Source: an uncultured Pseudomonadota bacterium
GTDB lineage: Bacteria; Pseudomonadota; Gammaproteobacteria; Burkholderiales; Rhodocyclaceae
Direction of reading: 5' to 3'
NCBI GenBank assembly: GCA_946479855.1
Contig: CAMLHL010000069.1
Location: forward strand, 1-13,463
DNA length: 13,463 bases
The notes under the pieces are model-generated. The model had not been told where the DNA came from. It did no database searches and worked only from the letters and a program-made list of their open reading frames with translations. This document shows, one piece after another, positions 6,525 through 13,463 of the stretch. How positions within the stretch are numbered: the stretch's first letter is position 1; each line of letters begins with the position of its first letter. Both the position numbers and the translations under genes were made by a program.

Positions 6525-7102
6525 AGCACTGGCCCAGCCAACTCTTCCCGATCATCGTACTCGCCTTGCTGGCCGGGCTGACATTTTGGCTGCAAAGCGC
6601 CGTCGACCGTGGCGAGGAAAAGCACGACGGCAAGCTGCGCCACGATCCGGACGCGATTGCCGAAAATTTCGTTGCCCGCCGTTTCGACGCAGCCGGCCAG
6701 GTCAAGTATCGCTTGAGTGCCCCCTACATGGAGCACTACCCGGACGACGACACCTCCGAGTTGAAGCTGCCGGTTTTGCTCAGCTACCGCCCGAATACGC
6801 CACCGCTGACCATTACGGCCAAGCACGCCAAAGTGACCGCCAAAGGCGAAGTCGCCTACCTGTGGGAGGACGTCCGGATCACGCGCGCCGCAACCGACAC
6901 CCGTCCGGAACTGGTCGCCACCAGCCCCGACCTGACCGTGCAGAGCGAAGCTGGCATCGCCTTCACCAACAGTCCGGTTAAAATCACCCAGGGGCAATCC
7001 TGGATTACCGGCGTCGGCGCCCAGATCGACAACAACGCATCCACCTTTGTGCTGCAATCGCAGGTCAAAGGCCAATACATTCGACCCAGAGCCACGCCAT
7101 GA
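6521..7102 (+). CDS. lptC: LPS export system protein LptC
   Basis: LptC is the bitopic inner-membrane partner of the LptB2FG transporter that hands LPS to periplasmic LptA. The 193-residue product (E. coli 191) has one N-terminal membrane anchor at about residues 8-25 (LFPIIVLALLAGLTFWL). The rest is a periplasmic beta-jellyroll-type region containing YRLSAPYMEHYPDDD and repeated strands such as LTITAKHAKVTAKGEVAYLWEDV. Sequence conservation in this family is low, so the call leans on length, anchor, the LPS_assembly-LptC strand pattern and position between kdsC and lptA. It overlaps both neighbours by four bases (ATGA). Confidence 0.92.
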   Translation: MKHWPSQLFPIIVLALLAGLTFWLQSAVDRGEEKHDGKLRHDPDAIAENFVARRFDAAGQVKYRLSAPYMEHYPDDDTSELKLPVLLSYRPNTPPLTITAKHAKVTAKGEVAYLWEDVRITRAATDTRPELVATSPDLTVQSEAGIAFTNSPVKITQGQSWITGVGAQIDNNASTFVLQSQVKGQYIRPRATP

Positions 7103-7704
7103 CCTACCGACTCGCCACGCTCACCCTCTGCCTTCTTGCCGCGCTGCCCGTCCACGCCGAGCGCGCCGACCGGGGCAAGCCGATGCTGCTCGAAGCCAAC
7201 CGTGTCTCGATCGACGATGCAAAGAAGGTCCAGATCCTCGAAGGCGATGTCGTGATCACCAAGGGGACGATGATCCTGAAAGCCGACCGCGTCATCGTCA
7301 CCGAGGACCGCTACGGCTTCCAGAAAGGCACCGCCTTCAGCGGCAAGAACGGCCTCGCCCGCTTCCGCCAGAAACGCGAAGGCAAGGATGAATATATCGA
7401 GGGCGAAGCCGAGCGCATCGAATACAACACCAACAGCGAAATCGCCGAACTGTTCCACCGCGCCTGGGTGAAGAGCGGCGAAGATGAGGTCAAGGGCGAC
7501 TACATCTGGTACGACGCCGTCAGCGAAAAATATCTCGTCACGGCTGGCGAATCCCGTGACCCGAATGCGCCGACCCCGCGGGTTCGGGCTGTGATCCAAC
7601 CGAAGAACAAGGATAGTGCACCGCAACCACCGGCGGCAAGCCGTGGCGAACACCTTGAACTCAAGGGGTCCGGCGGCCTGGAATTGCCCAAGACACAGCC
7701 CTAG
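7099..7704 (+). CDS. lptA: LPS transport periplasmic protein LptA
   Basis: LptA polymerises into the periplasmic bridge carrying LPS from LptC to LptD. The 201-residue precursor has a Sec signal peptide, MTYRLATLTLCLLAALPVHA, probably cut after Ala20. The OstA/LptA jellyroll follows, recognisable in LLEANRVSIDDAKKVQILEGDVVITKG and MILKADRVIV. The last 35 or so residues are rich in Pro, Gln and Gly and extend past the folded domain; E. coli LptA has 185 residues. The start overlaps lptC by four bases. The usual following genes, lptB and rpoN, are not here: a 226-bp spacer leads to phasin genes. No good terminator is seen after the stop. Confidence 0.94.
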   Translation: MTYRLATLTLCLLAALPVHAERADRGKPMLLEANRVSIDDAKKVQILEGDVVITKGTMILKADRVIVTEDRYGFQKGTAFSGKNGLARFRQKREGKDEYIEGEAERIEYNTNSEIAELFHRAWVKSGEDEVKGDYIWYDAVSEKYLVTAGESRDPNAPTPRVRAVIQPKNKDSAPQPPAASRGEHLELKGSGGLELPKTQP

Positions 7705-7791
7705 CCCAGTGCGCTGCAGCGAAGTCGAAAATTGCCCAAACACCAGGCAAAAATACCAGCCAATCCATTGATTTAAATGAATTTAGAACTT

Positions 7792-7808
7792 TTTGTGCAC
7801 CGCACAAA
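7792..7808. promoter_or_regulatory. Candidate PhaR operator 1, upstream of the -35 box
   Basis: TTTGTGCACCGCACAAA is a perfect inverted repeat with 7-bp arms and a 3-bp centre, fitting the TGC-N3-GCA pattern of PhaR/PhbF repressor sites. It ends 6 bp before the -35 box of the phasin promoter. Its TGCACCGCA core recurs, inverted, in operator 2. Confidence 0.6.
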
Positions 7809-7810
7809 TT

Positions 7811-7830
7811 ATTGTTGACAATGTAACAAT
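7811..7830. repeat. Inverted repeat over the -35 box
   Basis: ATTGTT (7811-7816) is repeated inverted as AACAAT (7825-7830). A tighter ATTGT-TG-ACAAT also lies at 7811-7822. The dyad covers the -35 hexamer and may be a regulator site, but the region is AT-rich, so chance is possible. Confidence 0.3.
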
Positions 7831-7842
7831 CATCCCTATAAT
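7815..7842 (+). promoter_or_regulatory. Consensus sigma-70 promoter of the first phasin gene
   Basis: TTGACA (7815-7820) and TATAAT (7837-7842) are both exact consensus hexamers, separated by 16 bp. Transcription should start near 7849-7850, giving a leader of about 80 nt. It lies in the only strongly AT-rich stretch of the region. The strength of the promoter suits an abundant granule protein and implies it needs a repressor. Confidence 0.85.
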
Positions 7843-7848
7843 AAAGCT

Positions 7849-7867
7849 CATGATGCGGTGCAGCATG
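7849..7867. promoter_or_regulatory. Candidate PhaR operator 2, at the transcription start
   Basis: CATGATGC-GGT-GCAGCATG is an inverted repeat with 8-bp arms and one mismatch. On the minus strand its core reads TGCACCGCA, identical to the core of operator 1. It begins at the predicted start site. A repressor bound here and just upstream of the -35 box would block RNA polymerase, the arrangement described for PhaR on phaP1 in Ralstonia/Cupriavidus. Confidence 0.6.
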
Positions 7868-7930
7868 GTTTGACACTGGCGCGCCGCCACGGTTTTAGAC
7901 TGTTTTGCATGACTTTTATTGGAGATGACC

Positions 7931-8476
7931 ATGTTCACCACCCCCGAGCAATTCGCTGCCGCCAACAAGGCCACCGTTGATTCCCTGCTGTCCCTGGCCA
8001 ATACCGCCCTGGCTTCCGCCGAGCGCATCGCCGCGCTGAACCTGAACACCGCCCGTTCGGTCATGGAAGATTCCGTCTCCGGCGCCAAGGCCCTGATGGG
8101 TGCCAAGGATGTCCAGGAAGCCCTGTCCATCCAGGCTTCGCTGGCCCAGCCGAACGTCGAGAAGGCCGTCGCCTACTCCCGCTCGGTGTATGAAATCTCC
8201 GCCCAGACCCAGGAAGAACTGTCGAAGATGGTTGAAGGCCAGTTCGGCGATTTCCAGAAGACCGTCGCCGGTCTGCTCGACAAGGCTGCCAAGTCCGCTC
8301 CGGCTGGTTCCGACGTTGCCGTCGCCGCGGTCAAGAGCGCCATCGCTGCCGCCAATTCTGCTTTCGACAACATGAACAAGGCTGCCAAGCAGGTTGCCGA
8401 AATCACCGAAGCCAACGTGGCCGCCGCTACCAACGCCACCGTCAAGGCTGTGGGCGCCGCTTCCAAGAAGAAATAA
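7931..8476 (+). CDS. Phasin (PHA granule-associated protein), first copy
   Basis: Phasins coat polyhydroxyalkanoate storage granules in the cytoplasm and set their number and size. The 181-residue product belongs to the PhaP/phasin_2-type family: almost wholly helical, rich in Ala, Lys, Glu and Ser, no signal peptide. It has the typical FTTPEQFAAANKATVDSLL start and YSRSVYEISAQTQEELSKMVE in the middle. The tail AVGAASKKK is basic. GGAG at 7921 lies six bases before ATG 7931. A TTG at 7919 and an ATG at 7925 are in frame but overlap or precede that site, so 7931 is preferred. A consensus promoter with two PhaR-like operators lies upstream and a terminator follows, so it is probably mostly monocistronic and induced when PHA accumulates. 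No PHA synthase gene is in view. Confidence 0.93.
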   Translation: MFTTPEQFAAANKATVDSLLSLANTALASAERIAALNLNTARSVMEDSVSGAKALMGAKDVQEALSIQASLAQPNVEKAVAYSRSVYEISAQTQEELSKMVEGQFGDFQKTVAGLLDKAAKSAPAGSDVAVAAVKSAIAAANSAFDNMNKAAKQVAEITEANVAAATNATVKAVGAASKKK

Positions 8477-8490
8477 GCTGCCGTCAAAGA

Positions 8491-8518
8491 GCCCCTGCCT
8501 CGGCAGGGGCTTTGTTTC
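8491..8518 (+). terminator. Terminator between the two phasin genes
   Basis: GCCCCTGC-CTCG-GCAGGGGC forms an 8-bp stem, extended by partly paired AAAGA and CTTTG flanks, and is followed by TTTGTTTC. The T tract is interrupted, so some read-through into the second phasin is plausible. Confidence 0.75.
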
Positions 8519-8551
8519 ATCCAAGCCCGAAAACAGAAACTGGAGATAACA

Positions 8552-9121
8552 ATGAGCAACCCGAATATCGAACAACTGACCGCCGCGCAAAAAGCCAACG
8601 CCGAAGTCATGATGGCCCTGCTGCGCACCGCCTTCGACGGCGTCGAGCGCCTGACCGCCCTGAACATGGCCGCTTCCCGCGAGTTCTTCAACAATACGGT
8701 TGCCAACGCCCAGCAGCTGCTCAGCGCCAAGGATGCCAACGCCGTCGCCAAGCTGAACAGCGAACTGACCAAGCCGAACGTCGACAAGTTCGTCGGCTAT
8801 TCGCGCAGCGTCTATGACCTGATTGCCGAAATGCAGAAGGAAATCACCTCGGTCATGGAAGCCCAGTACAGCAGCTTCACCAAGAATGCCGCTTCTGCCG
8901 TCGAGAAGGCCAAGGCCTCCGCACCGGTCGGTGGCGATGTCTTCGCCGCCACCATGCAGTCCATGCTCGGCGCCTCGACCAAGGCTTTTGACCAGATGAC
9001 CTCGATGGCCAAGCAACTCTCCGACATCGCCGAAGCCAACCTGCAGGCTGCCGGCAAGGCCGTCACCCCGCCGGCCAAGAGCGCCACGGCCGCCGCCGCC
9101 AAGAAGGCTGCCGCCAAGTAA
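8552..9121 (+). CDS. Phasin, second copy
   Basis: This second phasin-family protein has 189 residues and is a paralogue of the first. The shared pattern includes Q-KAN at the start, ERLTALN/ERIAALN, a KPNV/QPNVEK step, YSRSVYDLIAEMQKE and a closing AEANLQAA. It differs by starting MSNPNIEQLTAAQKANAEVMM and by a longer Ala/Lys tail, SATAAAAKKAAAK. That tail resembles the basic tails of phasins and histone H1-like proteins that may contact DNA; this is inference. GGAG at 8542 lies six bases before the ATG. The 75-bp gap to the first phasin holds a terminator but no recognisable sigma-70 promoter or PhaR-like site, so expression may depend on read-through or on a weak unseen promoter. Confidence 0.92.
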   Translation: MSNPNIEQLTAAQKANAEVMMALLRTAFDGVERLTALNMAASREFFNNTVANAQQLLSAKDANAVAKLNSELTKPNVDKFVGYSRSVYDLIAEMQKEITSVMEAQYSSFTKNAASAVEKAKASAPVGGDVFAATMQSMLGASTKAFDQMTSMAKQLSDIAEANLQAAGKAVTPPAKSATAAAAKKAAAK

Positions 9122-9148
9122 TTTCCGGCCTGCCAGCCGCGCCCAAAG

Positions 9149-9171
9149 ACCCGCAAATTGCGGGTTTTTTT
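9149..9171 (+). terminator. Rho-independent terminator after the second phasin
   Basis: ACCCGC-AAATT-GCGGGT forms a 6-bp stem (8 bp counting the A/T closing pairs), followed by an uninterrupted run of seven T. It lies 28 bp after the stop and is the strongest terminator in the window. The minus-strand side has only a weak T-rich stretch. The next 111 bp (9172-9282) hold no gene or recognisable signal. Confidence 0.9.
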
Positions 9172-9282
9172 ACGCCTGCCGGCCGCATCCTTCCATTTTG
9201 GCCGTTATTTACGGTCGACCGCAGGGCCGGCCGTTGTCTCCATGGTCGCTGCCTGCCAGCGGCCGTGCTGCCATTCGCCGCC

Positions 9283-10047
9283 TCAGGGTCGCCAAATCCA
9301 CCGAATGCCGCGCTTTTCGACTTCGATGCGGATTTCCTCCATGGCCCGGTCAACCAGTTCGGGCGAGCCTTCGACCCCCAACTCGAGGTGCTTGCGCTCC
9401 TTCCCGACCAGCGAGGGCAACGAGAACAGGCGCAGCGTCGGGTAATCGGCAACGATGCGCTCCATCAGGTCGAGCAACGCACTTTCGTAGGCCGTCGGCC
9501 CGGTCAGCAGGAAGGCCTTTTCAACCGTGCCGGTGACTGGCTGGAATTCGTTCCGGTAGAAGGTATCAAGCACCCATTCGATCATCGGGTGCGCCATCTG
9601 CGGAAAGCCCGGCACGAAGTAATGGTCGTTGGCCATGAAACCGGGAATGCGGTTGAACGGGTTGGGAATGATCTGCACCCCTTGCGGAAAGGTCACCAGC
9701 AGCCTGCGCTTGTCGGTAATTTCCTCGCCGGCGAAACGGATTTTTAGTTCCTCAAAACCCTCGGGGTGCAGTGCGAGGCCGACCCCGAGCGCCGCCGCCA
9801 CGGCCTGCCGGGTATGGTCGTCCGGCGTGTTGCCGATGCCGCCGCAGGAGAAGACCACGTCGCCAGCCGCCATCGTGCGCTTGAAGGTGGCGGCCAGACG
9901 CTCCCGGTCATCGCCCAGGTATTCGACCCAGGAGAGGCGCAGGCCGCGCGCCCCGAGCAGTTCGGCAATCTTGGCAAAGTGTTTGTCCTGGCGCTTGCCG
10001 GACAGAATTTCGTCACCGATGACGATGGCGCCATAGGTACGGCTCAT
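9283..10047 (-). CDS. MoCF/CinA-N-like molybdopterin-binding domain protein
   Basis: This 254-residue protein has a MoCF_biosynth (molybdopterin-binding fold) domain like the N-terminal half of CinA. GDEILSGKRQDKH (11-23) and SCGGIGNTPDDHT (67-79) carry the conserved GDE and GG-G-T-DD-T motifs. It lacks the C-terminal nicotinamide-nucleotide amidase domain of full CinA. Such stand-alone forms are often labelled competence/damage-inducible protein A, but no role in competence follows from that. CinA-N relatives act as ADP-ribose pyrophosphatases or bind molybdopterin; the substrate here is unknown. ATG 10047 follows AGGGAG with a 7-base gap. The longer open frame upstream lies inside the neighbouring gene. 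The start overlaps the stop of the EI24 gene by four bases (ATGA), implying coupled translation. Confidence 0.87.
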   Translation of the reverse strand: MSRTYGAIVIGDEILSGKRQDKHFAKIAELLGARGLRLSWVEYLGDDRERLAATFKRTMAAGDVVFSCGGIGNTPDDHTRQAVAAALGVGLALHPEGFEELKIRFAGEEITDKRRLLVTFPQGVQIIPNPFNRIPGFMANDHYFVPGFPQMAHPMIEWVLDTFYRNEFQPVTGTVEKAFLLTGPTAYESALLDLMERIVADYPTLRLFSLPSLVGKERKHLELGVEGSPELVDRAMEEIRIEVEKRGIRWIWRP

Positions 10048-10778
10048 ACGCGTTCTCCCTCGATAGTCACGACAGCGCCGCCCCTTGAACGGCGCAGGGT
10101 TTCCAGCCCGTAATGGACGAATGATAGCGCGGCCAGGGCCGGCACCAGCAGGCCGAAGACTGGCAGATGGGCGAACAGCGCCATGGTCAGGCCGAGCATC
10201 AACAGCGGCATTTTCTGGCGCTGGCGGATCTCCTGCCACTCGCCGGCCGTGGCGTGCAGCGACAGTGCGTCGTAGGCGAAGGTGCGGCGGTTCAGCCAGC
10301 CCATCAGCAGCAGCGGGATGAGCAGCGAGAAGCCGGGAATCAGCCACAGCGGGATGGTCACCACCCAGCCGATCACGAACAGAATCGAGGCCAAAACGCT
10401 GTTGACCGTAGCGGCGACGAAGCTGTCCTTGCCCATCGCCGCCACGTCGCGGTACTCGGTGGCCGACAGGTGTTTGAGCATCAGCGGCATGACGACGATG
10501 GCGGCCAGCAGCGAAGCGCTCAGATAGGCCACGGCAAAAATCGCCAGCCAGCCGCCCAGGTAGGCCAGCAGATGCGCCAGCCAGACCAGACCCCAGCCGA
10601 TGAGCAGGGACATCGGCGGGTAGTCCAGCAGCCGCTCGACGACGGCGCCGAGCGCCCAGACCGCCAGCCCGATCGTCAGCAGCAGCGAGAACAGGGCCGG
10701 GGTCAGCACGTACAGCCAGACCTTGCCGTCCTTCAGGCTGGCGAAGGTTCTCGCCAGTGCCAGCATGACCTCACCCAT
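10044..10778 (-). CDS. EI24-type integral membrane protein
   Basis: This 244-residue inner-membrane protein has the EI24/CysZ-like bacterial domain. Hydrophobic segments lie at roughly residues 25-50, 58-100 (two segments, including the turn LLIGWGLVWLAHLLAYLGGW), 135-170 and 195-225. The start MGEVMLALARTFASLKDGKVWLYVLTP is typical: a short amphipathic helix before the first membrane span. GGGAGGG at 10787-10793 lies eight bases before ATG 10778 and decides this start over the longer frame reaching 10850. The gene overlaps the end of hrpA by eight bases and the next gene by four. CysZ takes up sulfate in E. coli, but this family is broad and no transport role can be assigned here. Confidence 0.87.
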   Translation of the reverse strand: MGEVMLALARTFASLKDGKVWLYVLTPALFSLLLTIGLAVWALGAVVERLLDYPPMSLLIGWGLVWLAHLLAYLGGWLAIFAVAYLSASLLAAIVVMPLMLKHLSATEYRDVAAMGKDSFVAATVNSVLASILFVIGWVVTIPLWLIPGFSLLIPLLLMGWLNRRTFAYDALSLHATAGEWQEIRQRQKMPLLMLGLTMALFAHLPVFGLLVPALAALSFVHYGLETLRRSRGGAVVTIEGERV

Positions 10779-13463
10779 TCTTGATGCCCTCCCACTGCTT
10801 CTGCAGGCGCTTCGTGGACACCGGCACCGGCGTGCGCAGTTCCTGGGCATAGAGCCCGACGCGCAGCTCTTCGAGCAGCCAGCGGAATTGCTCGACCTGC
10901 GGGTCGAGCGTACCCAGCTTGGCCAGCTGGATGGCGCGCCGCTCGTAATTCGTCCACAGCGGCCCGTATTCAGCCATCAGTTGCGCATCACGCGCCGGGT
11001 TGGCCTTCAGCTTGTCGAGGCGCACGCCGATCGCCTTCAGGTAGCGCGGGTAGTGCTGCAGGCGCTCGAAAGGCGTCTCGACGACGAAGTGCTTGCCCAT
11101 CAGCCGCTTCAGCTGCGCCTCGATGTCGGCGACCGCCGCGGCGTGCGTCTTGAAGGCTGGCAGCTTCTTGCTCACCGCCTGCCACTCGGTCAGCACGGTG
11201 CCGACCATCCGGCAAACCTCCTGCATGATCAGCCCGAGCCGCGCCTTGGCCTCGCCACAGCGGGCCTTGAAGGCCTCCGGCGTGGTCGGCAGTGGTTCAG
11301 TCAGGCAGGCGCGCTCGAAGGTCAGGTCGACGATCTGCCGCTTCAGTTCGTCGGTCGTGCCCAGCGCCATGAACTGCATGCCCATCTGGCTCATGCCCGG
11401 CACGTTCTTGTCGAAATACTTCACCTGCTCGCGGAACTGCAGCATGAACAGGCGGGCCAGCCCCTTGCGGTGCGTCTCGGCGGCTTCCTCGGCCGAATCG
11501 AAGACCTTCAGGCTGACCGTTTCGCCGTCGTCGACCAGCGCCGGGTAGCCGATCACCGTCTGCTTGCCGACCGGCACTTCCATCAGTTCCGGCAGCTCGC
11601 CGAAGGTCCAGTCGGTCAGTTGCGTGTATTCGGACGGCGTTTCGTGCAGTTCGGCGAATTCCTCTTTCGCTTCCTTGCCCCACTCGCCGCGCAGGGCGAC
11701 CAGGCTGCGGTTCATGTCGAGTTGCCGGCCGTGTTCGTCGATCAGCTTGTAGTTCATCGAGAAATGCGGCGGCAGCGCGTCGGGCCGGAAGGCGTCGGGG
11801 GTCACCGCCCAGCCACGGGCATTCAGGCCGCGCGCTTCGAGGATGTAGTCGATCAGTGGCGGGATCAGCCCCTGATTCATCTTCTTGTCATTGCCGGCCG
11901 TGGCGGCGATGAACTCGTCGACGAACTCCGGCACCGGCACCAGCTTGGCGCGGATTTTCTGCGGCAGCGTCTTGATCAGCTGCACCAGCTTTTCCTTCAA
12001 CAGCCCCGGCACCAGCCATTCCATGCGCAGCGCCGGAATCTGGTTCAACTGGGCCAGCGGCAGGGTCAGCGTCACGCCGTCCTTCGCCGAACCCGGTTCG
12101 AAGTGGTAGGAGAGCGCGTAATCGACGCCGCCAACCTTGAGGTGATGCGGGAAGGCCTCGGTCGTCACGCCGGCTGCCGAGTGGCGCATCAGGTCGTCCC
12201 TGGCCAGGAAGAGCAGCTTGGGGTTGTCCTGCTCGGCCGTCTTGCGCCAGTGGTCGAAGGTGGCACCGTTGTGAATGTCGGCCGGGATGATATGGTCGTA
12301 GAAGGCGAAGATCAGCTCGTCGTCGACCAGCACGTCCTGCCGGCGCTGCTTGTGCTCGATCTTCTCGATGTCGCGGATCTGCTTCTGGTTGTGCTGGAAG
12401 AAGGGCCAGCGCTTGGCGAAACTCTCGTCGATTTCCTCGGCGACCAGGCCCTGGCGGATGAAAATCTCGCGTGCCTCGGCCGGCGCCAGCGGGCCGTAGT
12501 GGATGCGCCGCTTGGGGTTGATCACGATGCCGTAGAGCGTCGTCCGCTCCCAGCCGGCGACCTGCATCGCCTTCTTTTCCCAGTGCGGATCGAAGTACTG
12601 GCGCTTGATGAGGTGAGCGCCCACTTTCTCGATCCAGCCATCCTCGATGCGGGCGACGCAACGGCCGAACAGCCGCGTCGTCTCGGTGATCTCGGCCGCC
12701 ATGATCCACTTGCCGGCCTTTTTCTGCAGCGGCGACGAGGGGTGGATCAGGTAGCGGATGCCGCGCGCGCCGAGGTAGTAGCCGGATTCATCCGACTTGC
12801 AGCCAATGTTGCCGAGCAGGCCGGACAGCAGGGCCTGATGGATGGCCTCGTAGGTGCCGGGGATGTCGTTTTCCTTCCAGCCCAGCTCGGTGACCATGGC
12901 GTGCAGCTGGCCATGCACCTCGCGCCATTCGCGCAAGCGCAGGTAAGAGAGGAAATGGGCGTGGCAGGTATCGACCAGCGATTTGTTCGATTTCTTGTGG
13001 TCGACGGCATTCTTGAACCATTGCCAGAGTTTGACCCAGCTGAGGAACTCGGATTTCTCGTCGGCGAACAGCTTGTGCTTCTCGTCGGCCGCCTGCTGGC
13101 GCTCCTGCGGCCGCTCGCGCGGGTCCTGCGTGGACAGGCCGGCGGCGATGACCAGCACTTCGCTCAAACAGCCGAGATCGCGGGCGGCGACCAGCATGCG
13201 GCCGATGCGCGGATCGAGCGGCAGCCTGGCCAGCGCCTCGCCGACCTTGGTCAGGCGATTCTCGTCGTCCAGCCCGCCCAATTCCTGCAGCAGCGCGTAG
13301 CCGTCGCTGATCGCCTTGGCCGGCGGCGGCTCGATGAACGGGAAGCTCTCGACATCGGTCAGCTTCAGCGACTTCATGCGCAGGATGACGCCGGCCAGCG
13401 AGGAGCGCAGGATTTCCGGATCGGTGAACGGCGGCCGGGCGTTGAAATCGGCTTCGTCGTACA
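10771..13463 (-). CDS. hrpA: ATP-dependent RNA helicase HrpA (5' end outside window)
   Basis: HrpA is a DEAH-box RNA helicase; in E. coli it processes mRNA and resolves stalled or collided ribosomes. The frame is open to the window edge. The preceding codons read YDEADFNARPPFTDPEILRSSLAGVILRMKSL in two adjoining stretches, so the ATG at 13377 is internal and about 897 residues are seen. E. coli HrpA has about 1300, so the Walker A and DEAH motifs lie outside. Visible are the end of the second RecA domain, the HA2/winged-helix part (ISDGYALLQELGGLD, RLPLDPRIGRML) and an OB-fold region around GIVINPKRRIHYGPLAP. A long DUF3418-type tail ends in LRTPVPVSTKRLQKQWEGIKNG. It is intact in the part seen. 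Its last eight bases overlap the EI24 gene. Confidence 0.95.
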   Translation of the reverse strand, partial: YDEADFNARPPFTDPEILRSSLAGVILRMKSLKLTDVESFPFIEPPPAKAISDGYALLQELGGLDDENRLTKVGEALARLPLDPRIGRMLVAARDLGCLSEVLVIAAGLSTQDPRERPQERQQAADEKHKLFADEKSEFLSWVKLWQWFKNAVDHKKSNKSLVDTCHAHFLSYLRLREWREVHGQLHAMVTELGWKENDIPGTYEAIHQALLSGLLGNIGCKSDESGYYLGARGIRYLIHPSSPLQKKAGKWIMAAEITETTRLFGRCVARIEDGWIEKVGAHLIKRQYFDPHWEKKAMQVAGWERTTLYGIVINPKRRIHYGPLAPAEAREIFIRQGLVAEEIDESFAKRWPFFQHNQKQIRDIEKIEHKQRRQDVLVDDELIFAFYDHIIPADIHNGATFDHWRKTAEQDNPKLLFLARDDLMRHSAAGVTTEAFPHHLKVGGVDYALSYHFEPGSAKDGVTLTLPLAQLNQIPALRMEWLVPGLLKEKLVQLIKTLPQKIRAKLVPVPEFVDEFIAATAGNDKKMNQGLIPPLIDYILEARGLNARGWAVTPDAFRPDALPPHFSMNYKLIDEHGRQLDMNRSLVALRGEWGKEAKEEFAELHETPSEYTQLTDWTFGELPELMEVPVGKQTVIGYPALVDDGETVSLKVFDSAEEAAETHRKGLARLFMLQFREQVKYFDKNVPGMSQMGMQFMALGTTDELKRQIVDLTFERACLTEPLPTTPEAFKARCGEAKARLGLIMQEVCRMVGTVLTEWQAVSKKLPAFKTHAAAVADIEAQLKRLMGKHFVVETPFERLQHYPRYLKAIGVRLDKLKANPARDAQLMAEYGPLWTNYERRAIQLAKLGTLDPQVEQFRWLLEELRVGLYAQELRTPVPVSTKRLQKQWEGIKNG

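Noticed and set aside
7705..7790. Possible terminator after lptA
   Set aside because: GCTGCAGC is a short palindrome without a loop or T run, so no terminator can be supported.
7919..7930. Earlier TTG or ATG start for the first phasin
   Set aside because: These codons overlap or follow the GGAG ribosome site too closely. ATG 7931 has ideal spacing and gives the usual phasin N-terminus.
7916..9016. Minus-strand open frame (366 codons) opposite both phasins
   Set aside because: It crosses two phasin genes and a terminator, and its Gly/Leu/Asp-rich sequence mirrors Ala/Lys-rich helices. It has no start signals or family match.
9172..9282. Possible small gene or RNA between the second phasin and the MoCF gene
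   Set aside because: Only scattered GGCCG-type short repeats are seen, with no ribosome site, promoter pair or hairpin with T run.
11888..12709. Alternative minus-strand frame (273 codons) inside hrpA
   Set aside because: It is Arg/Gly/Pro-rich out-of-frame reading of the HrpA sequence, which itself is intact.
1..13463. Mobile elements, CRISPR arrays, tRNA genes or a defence system
   Set aside because: No transposase, integrase, spaced direct repeats, clover-leaf sequence or recognisable defence gene was found; the gene set is ordinary chromosomal content.

Overview
The window looks like chromosomal DNA of a GC-rich betaproteobacterium, most probably a Rhodocyclales/Azonexaceae-type organism (Dechloromonas/Azonexus-like). 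This rests on the kdsD-kdsC-lptC-lptA cluster beside a Kef-type antiporter, PhaP-type phasins (polyhydroxyalkanoate granule proteins), a class III adenylate cyclase and a long HrpA helicase with a DUF3418-type tail. The taxon is inferred from gene content, not from a marker gene. Almost all of the DNA is coding, and there are no tRNA, rRNA, IS or CRISPR signatures.

Layout. (1) 1-2946: the 3' end of an adenylate cyclase (+) runs tail-to-tail, with a 32-bp overlap, into a membrane sensor histidine kinase (-). The kinase diverges from a single type IV pilin-like gene (+). The 129-bp kinase/pilin spacer holds a near-perfect sigma-54 promoter for the pilin and two direct repeats containing GACAC (GTGTC on the other strand). 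The kinase carries a run of nine G at which loss or gain of one base would stop translation within a few codons. (2) 2967-5000: a rho-independent terminator ends the pilin gene just where a convergent CPA2/Kef-type K+/H+ antiporter gene ends. (3) 4999-7704: kdsD, kdsC, lptC and lptA form a translationally coupled operon (1-, 4- and 4-nt overlaps) that makes the LPS sugar Kdo and builds the LPS transport bridge. The usual next genes, lptB and rpoN, are absent here. (4) 7705-9171: two tandem phasin genes. The first has a consensus sigma-70 promoter flanked by two TGC-N3-GCA inverted repeats placed as expected for the PHA-sensing repressor PhaR. (5) 9283-13463: a minus-strand run hrpA (5' end outside the window), an EI24-type membrane protein and a stand-alone MoCF/CinA-N-like protein, overlapping by 8 and 4 nt.

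No clearly new multi-gene system is visible. The best leads are regulatory: the sigma-54/PilR-like control region of the lone pilin next to a possibly phase-variable kinase, and the two-operator PhaR-like architecture of the first phasin promoter.
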